Source: Pseudomonadota bacterium
Lineage (GTDB): Bacteria > Desulfobacterota > Desulfobacteria > Desulfobacterales > Desulfobacteraceae
DNA length: 43,493 nt
Assembly (NCBI GenBank): GCA_018821715.1
Contig: JAHJLN010000240.1
Span: forward strand, 1 to 43,493
Direction: 5' to 3'
Each line of letters starts with the position of its first letter. Positions within the stretch are counted from its first letter, which is position 1. This document shows, one piece after another, positions 1 through 9,057 of this stretch. Position numbers and translations under genes: made by a program. The notes below the pieces were generated by a model. It searched no databases. It saw only the letters and a program-made list of their open reading frames with translations, and was not told the origin of the DNA.

Positions 1-519
1 ACCATCTTTGGCAGAGGGTAATTTAAAGCTTTCAAAGTCCTTAAGCTCTTCCATCATCTTTTTCAAAGCTTCCTCGTTGCTCATCAGCTCCCCAAGCAGT
101 TTTCTATACCCTTTCCGGTTGTCCACATTGGATACTACTTCCTGCAAAAGCTCTTTGAGCATTAAAAGGCCCTTTATTTTCGGGACATTTTTTGCCACCT
201 GGTCCGGGGAAAAGGATTTCATGCTGTCAAAGGGAATATTGACCTGCAGATCTTCCTCCTGGCCGGGATTGATTTTGTTGGACACGGCATAATTAAGGGT
301 GATACCCATATCCTTCATAATGGCGTCCGTGTTCTTTCCATCCATATTACGCGTTGCTCTTTCTTCCAAGTCAACTTTACGGTCCTTGGAAGAGCCCTGG
401 GAAAAATCACCTGTAACCATGAACCGCATGGGCAGGGTCAAATCTTCCGGCTGACCGTTTACTTCTGTCTTGTACCTCAAGGTCAGCCTTGATTTGGGTA
501 TTTCATCCTGAATAGCCAT
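1..519 (-). CDS. tssB: TssB/VipA, T6SS contractile sheath small subunit (3' end cut by window edge)
   Basis: TssB pairs with TssC to form the contractile sheath around the Hcp tube in the cytoplasm. The first 173 codons are visible and no stop is reached. The protein opens MAIQDEIPKSRLTLRYKT and carries the family's typical beta-strand start and 'LPMRFMVTGDFS' segment. The later 'VNIPFDSMKSFSPDQV' stretch and a charged C-terminal helix also fit. Since the family is about 165-180 residues, only a few residues should be missing. An AAGGAGG ribosome binding site lies 5 bases before the ATG at 519. It is the last visible gene of the minus-strand T6SS operon, 54 bases after the ANL-like gene. TssC would be expected next, beyond the left edge. 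Confidence 0.9.
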   Translation of the reverse strand, partial: MAIQDEIPKSRLTLRYKTEVNGQPEDLTLPMRFMVTGDFSQGSSKDRKVDLEERATRNMDGKNTDAIMKDMGITLNYAVSNKINPGQEEDLQVNIPFDSMKSFSPDQVAKNVPKIKGLLMLKELLQEVVSNVDNRKGYRKLLGELMSNEEALKKMMEELKDFESFKLPSAKDG

Positions 520-573
520 ATTGCCTCCTTATTCTAAGTTAATTGCTTTATCCAATTATTTATTATTATCCGT

Positions 574-2280
574 TTAATGTTCAAAAACATGGGCCCGTAT
601 TCCAGACAGGCCAAGAAAAAGCTCGTCCTTTGATTTGCGGTTCAGCCCGCCGTTTAAATATTGTAAACAGCACCAATCTTCATCAATTGTATTATTCTCT
701 GCCCGTCGTGGAAAAAGGGGGAATAGGTATATATTATCCACAAAAAATGCTTTTCCAATTTGAGACTGGATGGTGTCATTTATTTTTTTTATGATATCTG
801 CAGGATGGATGCTTTTTTTAGTGCCGCAAAAAATCAGGAGATGAAATTCAAAGGTTGCCGTATTTCCGGTATTCTGAATTTCTACAATAACAGCATCCTT
901 GCAGTCGTCAATTTTCCGGACAACTTCAGTGATGAATTTTTTGGGATAATATATGCCTTTTCTTACAGGAATCGTTAAATTTAAAAATATTTTTTCAAGA
1001 AAGGTGTCCATCAGAATACAGGGTGTAGGCAAATAAACCTCTTCATCTTTTCCAAGGGAAGCTGCCACACAAAAATGCCCCAGACCTCCCAGCGCCTCTG
1101 TGGTGTCATCAGCCATCATGGTCAGCTGCCATTTTCTGCCGGGCAATGGCAAAACATTTTGAAGGGCCTGCCCCTTGCGTCTTCTTGAAAAAAGAAGGCC
1201 ACCGCCCATGGCTGAATTCCATACCATGCACCCTGCAGGGATATCTGTAAGTTCAAGTTTTTTGATAAACATATCCCAGACATGCATGTCTGATGAATCA
1301 GTGGGGTCTCTGAACCATGAGTCCCAGATTCTTACTTTCCTGACAGGATGTTCCATAAGAATATCGCGCAGTTGTGAACAAATGCCTAAAACCTTTAAAG
1401 GATAGATGGTTAATAAATTCGGGTCTTTTGTGATATCTGTCATGGAAATATGAAGACAGGTTGCACCATTCATCAGCACAGCCAGAGCAAATGAAGGCTG
1501 GGTCAATCCATCGTTGAAACCGGGTGCGGCAAATATGTCTCCGGGGCAAAGTCCAAGGCCGATAAAACCATCCCTGATTCCTGACAGATAGAGAAGGTCG
1601 GAAGCAATCTCCTTTGGTGTAAACAAATCAGTGCACATGGGATCAAATAAGCGCGCGGCAACTTCTCCTGTCGAGTACGTATGGGATCGGTCTTCCACAC
1701 TGGTTTTTTCCCCATCCCCGTCTTCGTTGATAATTTTATCTTGTACCTCAGACAACAGCGGAAGATAAATGTTTTCCGTGCAGATATGATCCGGTTGAAG
1801 GGCTTCAAGTTTTTTTCGGATCAACGCCTTTCCCTGGGGCATTATAAAAGAGAGGATAACCCCGGTTCGAAGGCCTGCCAGAAGAGACAAAAGGTATCCA
1901 AGTCCGAAGGGCTTGATAATGCAGAGGGTATCACCGGGTTTGACACCCAGATTTCGCCAGTTGTCAGAAATCTTTTCTGCCTTTTTCCCAAGCGTCTGAT
2001 AAGAAATTTCCTGCCACAGGGTGTTGGGATCATATATGATAAATGCTGGATTTTCCCGGGAAATATTTCGGGTGATGATGTCATGGAAAAAGTCATACTG
2101 CTTGAACGGCCTGCTTTTTCCGGCACTGCTGAACTGCCGGTCATGACTCCTGCTCAAAGACGGCCAAAAGAATGAATCCTCACCAAAACTATTATCAAGC
2201 CAGTCGATTTTTTCAGGCGGCTCAAATCGTTCAAGATTCAGACTTTTTTCAATTTCTGCAGGATTTAAGTGTTCGGCCAT
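574..2280 (-). CDS. Degenerate ANL-superfamily (acyl-CoA synthetase-like) protein inside the T6SS operon
   Basis: The fold of an adenylate-forming enzyme is recognisable from end to end. The N-terminal part (about residues 65-170) reads like acyl-CoA ligases, including 'LGVKPGDTLCIIKP' followed by the LLAGLRTGVI helix. The central 'GLCPGDIFAAPG' block and a C-terminal lid of about 120 residues also fit. The catalytic motifs are eroded. The A3 phosphate loop (normally SGTTGxPKG) reads YSTGEVAAR near residue 205, and the A5 YGxTE motif reads MGGGLLF near 360. The A10 lysine region (normally NGKxD) reads NNTID near 531. I infer a non-catalytic scaffold or ligand-binding role. An ATG at 2280 fits the AGGTG site better than the in-frame TTG at 2286. 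It sits 22 bases after tssJ and 54 before tssB, so it is part of the operon. The family assignment is fairly firm; the role is unknown. Confidence 0.75.
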   Translation of the reverse strand: MAEHLNPAEIEKSLNLERFEPPEKIDWLDNSFGEDSFFWPSLSRSHDRQFSSAGKSRPFKQYDFFHDIITRNISRENPAFIIYDPNTLWQEISYQTLGKKAEKISDNWRNLGVKPGDTLCIIKPFGLGYLLSLLAGLRTGVILSFIMPQGKALIRKKLEALQPDHICTENIYLPLLSEVQDKIINEDGDGEKTSVEDRSHTYSTGEVAARLFDPMCTDLFTPKEIASDLLYLSGIRDGFIGLGLCPGDIFAAPGFNDGLTQPSFALAVLMNGATCLHISMTDITKDPNLLTIYPLKVLGICSQLRDILMEHPVRKVRIWDSWFRDPTDSSDMHVWDMFIKKLELTDIPAGCMVWNSAMGGGLLFSRRRKGQALQNVLPLPGRKWQLTMMADDTTEALGGLGHFCVAASLGKDEEVYLPTPCILMDTFLEKIFLNLTIPVRKGIYYPKKFITEVVRKIDDCKDAVIVEIQNTGNTATFEFHLLIFCGTKKSIHPADIIKKINDTIQSQIGKAFFVDNIYLFPLFPRRAENNTIDEDWCCLQYLNGGLNRKSKDELFLGLSGIRAHVFEH

Positions 2281-2302
2281 ATTCAATACACCTGTTTTTC
2301 TC

Positions 2303-2755
2303 TTATCTTGGCATGCCCTTTAAGAAAATACTGTTATTCTCAAGGATAAATTTATATTTTTTTTCAAGGGGTTTTTGCATAAAGACCTTCCATTGTTCCG
2401 GATTTGTAAACATGCAATAAACAGCTATGGACCTGTTGTCCGGTTTGTCAAATTCTATATCTGTGTTTTCTCCGGGTAAAATCAAATTAGTTGAAATAAC
2501 CGTTTCATCCGGAGGGTTAAGCATTACAATTCCTGCTACGCTTTGATAGTCTTCAGTGACAAAATTACTTGAGTTTACCGTTCGTACCACAAGATAAACA
2601 GGCTGGCCGTTATTTGTCGATTCATCTGCCTTAACAACAAATTTCAGTATGGGCTTTTTTGCGCCGCAGCCAAAAAAAGAAAACATGAAAAGCAGCAGAA
2701 CAATGCAGAGGCAAATTTTTTTATGGTGAAGCAAGCGGTTTTTTCTAAATATCAT
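2303..2755 (-). CDS. tssJ: TssJ, T6SS outer-membrane lipoprotein
   Basis: TssJ anchors the TssL-TssM membrane complex to the outer membrane. A basic N-terminus is followed by a hydrophobic stretch, CIVLLLFMFSFFGC, whose final FFGC is a lipobox, so the mature protein would start at that cysteine. The mature part is about 120 residues of predicted beta structure ending in 'EKKYKFILENNSIFLKGMP', consistent with the transthyretin-like fold of TssJ. Two in-frame ATGs exist, at 2761 and 2755. The second is better spaced from the AGGA site, so I chose it. It lies 17 bases after tssM, the usual partner order, and 22 bases before the ANL-like gene. Confidence 0.85.
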   Translation of the reverse strand: MIFRKNRLLHHKKICLCIVLLLFMFSFFGCGAKKPILKFVVKADESTNNGQPVYLVVRTVNSSNFVTEDYQSVAGIVMLNPPDETVISTNLILPGENTDIEFDKPDNRSIAVYCMFTNPEQWKVFMQKPLEKKYKFILENNSIFLKGMPR

Positions 2756-2772
2756 TATCATTATCCTGTTTA

Positions 2773-5700
2773 TTATTTTTTTTCATCAAATTTATTTTTT
2801 TGGAAAACAATCCAGGGATCATTCCTGATGGAAAAGGATATGGCGCGTTTCCACTGGATGTCACCCGGGCTCTGGATATCCCACATCCAGGTTTGAGGTT
2901 CAGGAGTTTGGGCCTTGTCCAACAGCCTGTAAAAACTCCAATAGGAATTTGGTACAGTGATATTGGAAAAAATTTTTCCTTTCTTTTCTGGTTCTTCCAT
3001 AAATTCAACCCCGGCAGATGCGCTCTCCGGTTTCCACCACTCAAGGTTGAATTTGTGCCACGAGGGCTGCTGGTTAAATCCAAACACGGTATTCTTTCCA
3101 GACCTAAGATAAGATAGAACGACAAACATCAGTTTTTTTTCTGTCAGAGGCAGGGGGTGCGGCTTGACGTCAAAGGACAGTGGCTGGGGGTCTCCTTTAT
3201 CATTAAAGAAAATCTTGGAAAGGTGTGAAATATGGTTTACCTCTTTGAACATATTCCGGGGAAATTTTAGCGAAGACATGGCAAAGGGTCGTTCCTGCCA
3301 GTTTCCATCCGGGCCTTTTTTACATAAGGGTGCGATGACACGTGAAAATGCTCCCCAGAATTCACCTGAAGAATAGGTCAGATTCTTTAAGGCCTCCGGG
3401 GTGACCGGTGATGTTGCCTCCCGATTAAAGGGGAACTGGTCCAGCACCGGGTTAAGAAAGGCGGTTCTCAGGTTTTCCCATTCGGTGTTGATGAGGGCTT
3501 CAATTTTTTTCTGGGCCAGAAGATATATCTGATACACAGGCTCAGTAAACGGATAAAGCCATTTTTCAGGAATGCCGACAGTGGTCCCCCATTTTTGAAT
3601 GATATTCAGATAAGATTCAGGTCCATCCAGAAAGATATCCACACCGATCCTTGCTTCCGGGGATAACAACCCTTTTAAACTGCTCAGACCATTGTCATCT
3701 GCAGTTGCGGCAACAGGTTTATCGGAAAGAAGATCATCGAGAATCTGTCTTAAGATGGCCTTGTATTTTTCAAGTTCAGGAAATTCGTCTTTTTGTTTCT
3801 GCATCAGTAATGGAATAAATCCCAGGGGCCTGAACTTTGATTTAATCAGATCAAAATATGGATTGTCTCCATATTCAAGGGAAAGGTTCTCATTTAACAG
3901 CATGAGGAATTCTTGAAACTGGCTTAAGGGAAGCGTCATTTGGGTGAGGATGTATCTTAATTCACCCACAGAGTCTGCGTCGATTCGAAAGCCGGTATAG
4001 TAATTTTCATAGTTTATAATATAGTTATGGGTGTAAGCTTCAACTTCTCGGAACATAAAATTTGAAAAATGGGTTTTCTCGGTCGTACTCACAGGCAGTT
4101 TTTCAAGCAGTGCAGGAAGCGCTTTCAAGACAGGCATGACCTGTTTTTCGTACACCTCTTTGGTATACCTTCCATCTATAACAGCTCTTTTGGAAAAATA
4201 AAAATTATCATCAGATGAAATGCCCACCACAAGATTTTCATATTCCGAATCGGTTTGGAAAAATGAGAACCCGGGATACCGGGCGTAATAAGACACATAA
4301 TTTCTCAGCAGCATCACCATGCTGCTCTTTGTGATCAGGTCGTTCAGTTCCCCTGAATTGAAAAAAAATGTGGTTTTGTTTATTTCAAACTCGAAATGTT
4401 GAGTTTCCTGATGTTTAACGTCCATCATTATCTGGAGGTTTTCCAACAATTGCTCCAGATTAATATCTTTGACTTCAGGAAAATCGAATCTCAGTTTCCA
4501 GAAAAAATCAAGAAATCTCTTAAACGCAGTATGATCTTTTTTAATGGAAGGCGTGTTATCCCGATCAAAAATGATATGGTCCGCCAGTACGGATTGACTG
4601 ACAATCAGTCCTTGTAATTTATCAAACCAGTTGGTCTGAAGGGAATCGTCAAGTTCATCGACGAGTTCTAATGCATCTTTCTGCAGTTTTAAAAGGGTTT
4701 GGGGGTTGATAAATGATTGTTTTTGAAATTTTTCAATATTATTTAAAAACAAAAGCCAGGAACGGTGCTTGTTTGTGTTGCCAAGCGGTTTTTCATCCAC
4801 AAGGCCCTTGAGGGGTATCACTTTATTCCATGAAGCGTCACTTATTAAGATATACTTTTCAATAATATGCCGAGGGATGTTGCAGGTCGTAACCCAGAAG
4901 TCGATATTTTCTGTAATAAAACTGCCCAGTTCGTTGGCATTGGATGCATATATGAGTGCGAGAATAAGCAGGTTTTTCTTGTAGGAATCATTTTGTTCCT
5001 TTAGTTGGGTCAACTTGGGCTGTAAAACAGTTTGAATAATTTTTTCCTGCAGGTTTTTTTTTCCTTTTATGACACAGGCATTGATTTCTTTTTGGGCATC
5101 AGGGAAAAAATCGATCAGCCAGGTGGCTTTTACGCCTTTTTCAGATTCATTTTTAAAATCATCCAGGAGCGCGGTTACCTGGTCATGGAGTTCGTTGTCG
5201 GTCTGATCCGTCTCAATTATTGCGCTGTTTATTCTTTCCAGGCTTGCGAGAATATGATGAGTATGGTTCTGTTTGTAGTGATAGGAAAACAACAGATAAG
5301 TGATTCCGGCAATAACCAGGGCAGCGGCGGCAAGTTTATGTTTTTTCAACGGATCATATTTGCGGATTTTTGTTATTGAAATATCGGCTTTAAACGGATT
5401 GGAAAAGGGTTTGTCTTCAGTGAGGGTGTCTGCCGTGAAAAATATCCTGTTAATAGTGGGAGACGGTGATAAGGGATCCGGGTCAGTAAAGATATGAATA
5501 AATCTGGAAAGCCCTGAAAGCATGGGAGGAGCAGTTTGACAAAAGGACAATATTTTTAAATAATCATTTGAAGTTTCCGAAATCAAGGAGTTTGAAAGAT
5601 ATTGTTCATAGGGTTTGATAAAACCGTCTATGTCATTCAGGTCATATTGATTGTCAATCACCAATTCAAACGGCATGTTGTTTTTTTGCATAAATGCGGA

Positions 5701-6393
5701 AAATTCGGTAAATCCGGTAACATGATTCATAAAGGTTAAGGCAATTCTCACTTTTACGGGCCGCTTTAAAATTTCAGACAAGACATTGATTTTGCCGCGA
5801 ATCATTTGAGCCTGTTCTTTGAGAGAATCCGGATCACCATTTATAAGTGTTTCCCCTTTAAGGGTGATAACAATCGTTAAATCTTTTTTCCTCTTAAAAC
5901 GTTTCCACAGATTTAACAGAGCCTTTCGTGTTGGTGTGGATGTGTCATGAAGCAGAGCCGCAGGAACCTCCTGAACTACAATTCTTGAGCCTAAATAGAT
6001 CTGCAGCAAAGGGTCCTGGGTATGACTGGGATAGAACTGGTTGGCCTGATTTTTCCAGTCTGTATAATTGTCGATAAGGTTGCTTTTGCCTGTCCCTGCC
6101 TCCCCTATGACAATATAAGGCTGATACATTAAAATGGATCTTCTGAATTGGGCAGGAATATTTTTTAAAAAGGTTTTCCATACCTGCAAAAGGCTTTTCG
6201 GGTTTAAAAAGTCTTCTTTTTCTTTTGTTGCTTCTTTTTGGGGTTCTGTTGCTTTTTTTTTGCGTTTAATCATTAAATAGATCAGCAAACCTAAAAGAAA
6301 GACAGCAATCAAAAAGAGGATCCACGTCCAGCTGTTTGAAGGCATAATGCTTTTTAAATAAGGGCTTGCAAATATTTTTTTTATCACATTCAT
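2773..6393 (-). CDS. tssM: TssM/IcmF, T6SS inner-membrane complex protein
   Basis: This 1206-residue protein spans the inner membrane and contacts TssJ with its periplasmic part. One membrane segment is visible near residues 21-41. A cytoplasmic domain follows with a Walker A motif GEAGTGKS (97-104), then a second membrane segment near 353-371 and a long periplasmic region. Canonical TssM has two N-terminal membrane segments; only one is seen here, and the preceding clpV ends 19 bases upstream, leaving no room for another. The usual DTAGR switch after Walker A is also not visible; the corresponding region (about 131-148) contains IVVQEVPAALL. Length, position beside tssJ and overall layout make the assignment safe despite this divergence. 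The ribosome binding site is weak. Confidence 0.9.
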   Translation of the reverse strand: MNVIKKIFASPYLKSIMPSNSWTWILFLIAVFLLGLLIYLMIKRKKKATEPQKEATKEKEDFLNPKSLLQVWKTFLKNIPAQFRRSILMYQPYIVIGEAGTGKSNLIDNYTDWKNQANQFYPSHTQDPLLQIYLGSRIVVQEVPAALLHDTSTPTRKALLNLWKRFKRKKDLTIVITLKGETLINGDPDSLKEQAQMIRGKINVLSEILKRPVKVRIALTFMNHVTGFTEFSAFMQKNNMPFELVIDNQYDLNDIDGFIKPYEQYLSNSLISETSNDYLKILSFCQTAPPMLSGLSRFIHIFTDPDPLSPSPTINRIFFTADTLTEDKPFSNPFKADISITKIRKYDPLKKHKLAAAALVIAGITYLLFSYHYKQNHTHHILASLERINSAIIETDQTDNELHDQVTALLDDFKNESEKGVKATWLIDFFPDAQKEINACVIKGKKNLQEKIIQTVLQPKLTQLKEQNDSYKKNLLILALIYASNANELGSFITENIDFWVTTCNIPRHIIEKYILISDASWNKVIPLKGLVDEKPLGNTNKHRSWLLFLNNIEKFQKQSFINPQTLLKLQKDALELVDELDDSLQTNWFDKLQGLIVSQSVLADHIIFDRDNTPSIKKDHTAFKRFLDFFWKLRFDFPEVKDINLEQLLENLQIMMDVKHQETQHFEFEINKTTFFFNSGELNDLITKSSMVMLLRNYVSYYARYPGFSFFQTDSEYENLVVGISSDDNFYFSKRAVIDGRYTKEVYEKQVMPVLKALPALLEKLPVSTTEKTHFSNFMFREVEAYTHNYIINYENYYTGFRIDADSVGELRYILTQMTLPLSQFQEFLMLLNENLSLEYGDNPYFDLIKSKFRPLGFIPLLMQKQKDEFPELEKYKAILRQILDDLLSDKPVAATADDNGLSSLKGLLSPEARIGVDIFLDGPESYLNIIQKWGTTVGIPEKWLYPFTEPVYQIYLLAQKKIEALINTEWENLRTAFLNPVLDQFPFNREATSPVTPEALKNLTYSSGEFWGAFSRVIAPLCKKGPDGNWQERPFAMSSLKFPRNMFKEVNHISHLSKIFFNDKGDPQPLSFDVKPHPLPLTEKKLMFVVLSYLRSGKNTVFGFNQQPSWHKFNLEWWKPESASAGVEFMEEPEKKGKIFSNITVPNSYWSFYRLLDKAQTPEPQTWMWDIQSPGDIQWKRAISFSIRNDPWIVFQKNKFDEKK

Positions 6394-6412
6394 CCAGGAT
6401 ACAACCTCATTT

Positions 6413-9010
6413 TTATGGGTTTAGGTCTTTGTTGGAATCATCCTCTGTTTTGATGATGATTTCATCTTCCTTGGCTGTCACAAATACGGTGTGCCCTTCT
6501 TTGATCTCTTCTTTTATTATTTTCTCGGCCAGCAGATCCTGGAGGCGGGTCTGAATAACCCGCTTTAACGGTCGTGCGCCGTACAGGGGGTTAAATCCTT
6601 CCTTGGCAAAAAGTTCTTTGACTGCATCATCCACCTGGATTTGTATCTTTTTGCCGGCAAGAAGCTTTTTTAATCTGCCCAGTTGAATTTCAACAATGGG
6701 CAGCATGACGTCCATGGTTAATTGCTGAAAAACGAGAATATCATCCAGTCTGTTTAAAAATTCAGGGCGGAAGTGGCCCCGGACAGCATCCATGATATTC
6801 TCATGCATCAATTCTTTTTCTTCCTCAGTTTCAACAGGCTTGATATTGGCAGATCCCAGGTTGGAGGTCATGAGGATGATGGTATTGGTGAAATTAATCA
6901 CCTGGCCCTGGCTGTCCGTAAGCCTGCCGTCATCAAAAAGCTGGAGAAAAAGATTGAATACATCAGGATGGGCCTTTTCAACTTCATCAAACAGGATCAC
7001 AGAATATGGTTTTCTTCTGACCTTATTGGTCAAAAGTCCGCCTTCATCATATCCCACATACCCCGGAGGGGCTCCCACAAGCCTTGCTACGGAATGTTTT
7101 TCCATGAACTCACTCATGTCGAAACGAATGAGGGACCGCTCATCATTGAACATGAACTCAGCCAGTGTTTTGGCAAGTTCGGTCTTTCCCACACCCGTGG
7201 GACCCAGTATTAAAAATGACGCCTGGGGTCGTTCTGCATCCTGTACGCCGGCCCTTGATCTTCTAACCGCTTTGGCAATGACACCAATTGCTTGATCCTG
7301 GCCTTTGACACGTTTTTGCAGATGCGTTTCAAGATGGATCAGGCGATCTTTTTCTTCATCCATCATCTTGGATACGGGTATGCCCGTGAGATTGGACACA
7401 GTAACGGCAATATCCTGATCCGTAATGGCTCGTTTGATAAATTTTGAATCAGAGACATCAACATCTGCATATTTTTTCAAGATGTCTTCACACTCAGGAA
7501 TTACTTTGTACTGGAGTGCTGCAACACCGGCAAAATCTTCTTCCTTAATTTTTACTTCTAAGTCTTTTTTTGCCTCTTCAAGCCGTTTTTGTGCTTCCTG
7601 AACAGCAGTTACAGCTGTTTTTTCCTGTTCCCATTTTTGGGTAAGATCATGGCTTTCCCGTTCAAGTTCTTGAAGCAGTGATTTTGTCAGTTCCGACTGT
7701 TCGATACTCTTTTTTTCAGTCTCATTTTCAAGGGCACGCAATTCAATTTTATACTGAACGATTTTACGGTCGATATCTTCTATTTCTTTGGGTTTTGATG
7801 AAAGTGCTATCCGGACCGTTGCCGATGCCTGGTCTATCAGGTCAATTGCCTTGTCCGGAAGGAAACGATCCGTGATATAGCGATGGGACAGCAGGGCAGC
7901 GGATGAGAGTGCTGCATCCTGGATCTGGATGCCGTGATGGATTTCATACTTTTCCTTTATCCCGCGCAATATGGTAAGGGTTTCTTCAATGGTTGGTTCA
8001 TCCACCATAACCGTTTGAAACCGCCGCATAAGAGCAGTATCTTTTTCAATATATTTTCTATATTCCTCCAGTGTTGTTGAGCCCATGCACCGTATCTCTC
8101 CCCTGGACAGGGCGGGCTTTAAAAGATTTGCAGCATCCATTGCACCTTCGGACCCACCGCCGGCACCCACGATCATATGGAGTTCATCAATATACAAAAT
8201 AATATCCCCGGCATCGGAAATTTCCTGGATCACCCGTTTAAACCGTTCCTCAAACTCACCCCTGAATTTTGCACCGGCCAGCAGCTGTCCCATATCAAGC
8301 GCTAAAATAGAGACATGTTCAAGATCTTTTGGAACGTTCCCATTGGCAATTCTCTGGGCCAGGCCTTCAACGATGGCGGTTTTGCCGACGCCGGGTTCCC
8401 CGATAATGACAGGGTTGCTTTTGATCCGCCGGCTTAATACCTGTACGATAAGCTGGATATCATTGTCTCTGCCGATAATAGGGTCAAATTTGCCTTCTCT
8501 TGCCTGTGCCGTTATATCTTTAGTATAGGTATTCAGGTATTCAAAATCTCCTGAAAGGCCTTTCCCACTCTTAAATCCCTTTTTGGTGTCTTTTAAGACA
8601 GCTGCAAATTCTTCCTTACGGGTTCCAGCCGCCTGGAACACCTCGAGAATTGCCTGGTTTTCAAGCATCCCGAGCAGGATATGGGAGATGCTGATGTATT
8701 TGTCACCAGAAACATCCACGGCTTCTTCAGCCGTGATGAATATTTTTTCAAGTTCCCTGTTCATCGGCGTTTCCTGGGAATCGGAAAGCGCTTTGGGAAG
8801 GGTTAGAAGATGGCTGTTTATTTTGGTTTTAAGGATGTCGATATCTATGTTTGAACTTTGAAACAGATGATCTGCCTGTCCTTGTTTTTGTTCAAGTATG
8901 CCAAGAAGCATATGCCAGGGGGTTACATTTTTATGCTCTTTTTTCACCGCCAGACGACAAGCACTTTCAATAGCCCCTTGAGCCACGATTGAGAAATTTT
9001 CAATAATCAC
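6413..9010 (-). CDS. clpV: ClpV/TssH, AAA+ ATPase that disassembles the T6SS sheath
   Basis: ClpV is a hexameric unfoldase that recycles contracted TssB/TssC sheaths. This 865-residue protein has a Clp N-terminal domain (about 1-145). The first ATPase domain has Walker A GEPGVGKT near 204-211 and Walker B ILYIDELH. A coiled-coil middle domain rich in Glu/Lys follows. The second ATPase domain has GPTGVGKTE near 605 and VILFDEVEKAHPD. The C-terminal Clp domain contains 'FNPLYGARPLKRVIQ'. By sequence alone ClpB is possible; location between vgrG-like and tssM makes ClpV much more likely. The start is a GTG at 9010, decided by a GGAGG site six bases upstream. Confidence 0.92.
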   Translation of the reverse strand: MIIENFSIVAQGAIESACRLAVKKEHKNVTPWHMLLGILEQKQGQADHLFQSSNIDIDILKTKINSHLLTLPKALSDSQETPMNRELEKIFITAEEAVDVSGDKYISISHILLGMLENQAILEVFQAAGTRKEEFAAVLKDTKKGFKSGKGLSGDFEYLNTYTKDITAQAREGKFDPIIGRDNDIQLIVQVLSRRIKSNPVIIGEPGVGKTAIVEGLAQRIANGNVPKDLEHVSILALDMGQLLAGAKFRGEFEERFKRVIQEISDAGDIILYIDELHMIVGAGGGSEGAMDAANLLKPALSRGEIRCMGSTTLEEYRKYIEKDTALMRRFQTVMVDEPTIEETLTILRGIKEKYEIHHGIQIQDAALSSAALLSHRYITDRFLPDKAIDLIDQASATVRIALSSKPKEIEDIDRKIVQYKIELRALENETEKKSIEQSELTKSLLQELERESHDLTQKWEQEKTAVTAVQEAQKRLEEAKKDLEVKIKEEDFAGVAALQYKVIPECEDILKKYADVDVSDSKFIKRAITDQDIAVTVSNLTGIPVSKMMDEEKDRLIHLETHLQKRVKGQDQAIGVIAKAVRRSRAGVQDAERPQASFLILGPTGVGKTELAKTLAEFMFNDERSLIRFDMSEFMEKHSVARLVGAPPGYVGYDEGGLLTNKVRRKPYSVILFDEVEKAHPDVFNLFLQLFDDGRLTDSQGQVINFTNTIILMTSNLGSANIKPVETEEEKELMHENIMDAVRGHFRPEFLNRLDDILVFQQLTMDVMLPIVEIQLGRLKKLLAGKKIQIQVDDAVKELFAKEGFNPLYGARPLKRVIQTRLQDLLAEKIIKEEIKEGHTVFVTAKEDEIIIKTEDDSNKDLNP

Positions 9011-9057
9011 AATAATCCTCCAGATGTATTTGTGTCGTTAACTTCTTTTTATTGCAG

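Noticed and set aside
1681-2175. Plus-strand 164-codon frame antisense to the ANL-like gene
   Set aside because: No ribosome binding site or family pattern; it is a shadow of the minus-strand gene, which has clear domain structure.
574-2280. Ordinary housekeeping acyl-CoA synthetase
   Set aside because: All diagnostic catalytic motifs are altered and the gene is tightly packed between tssJ and tssB.
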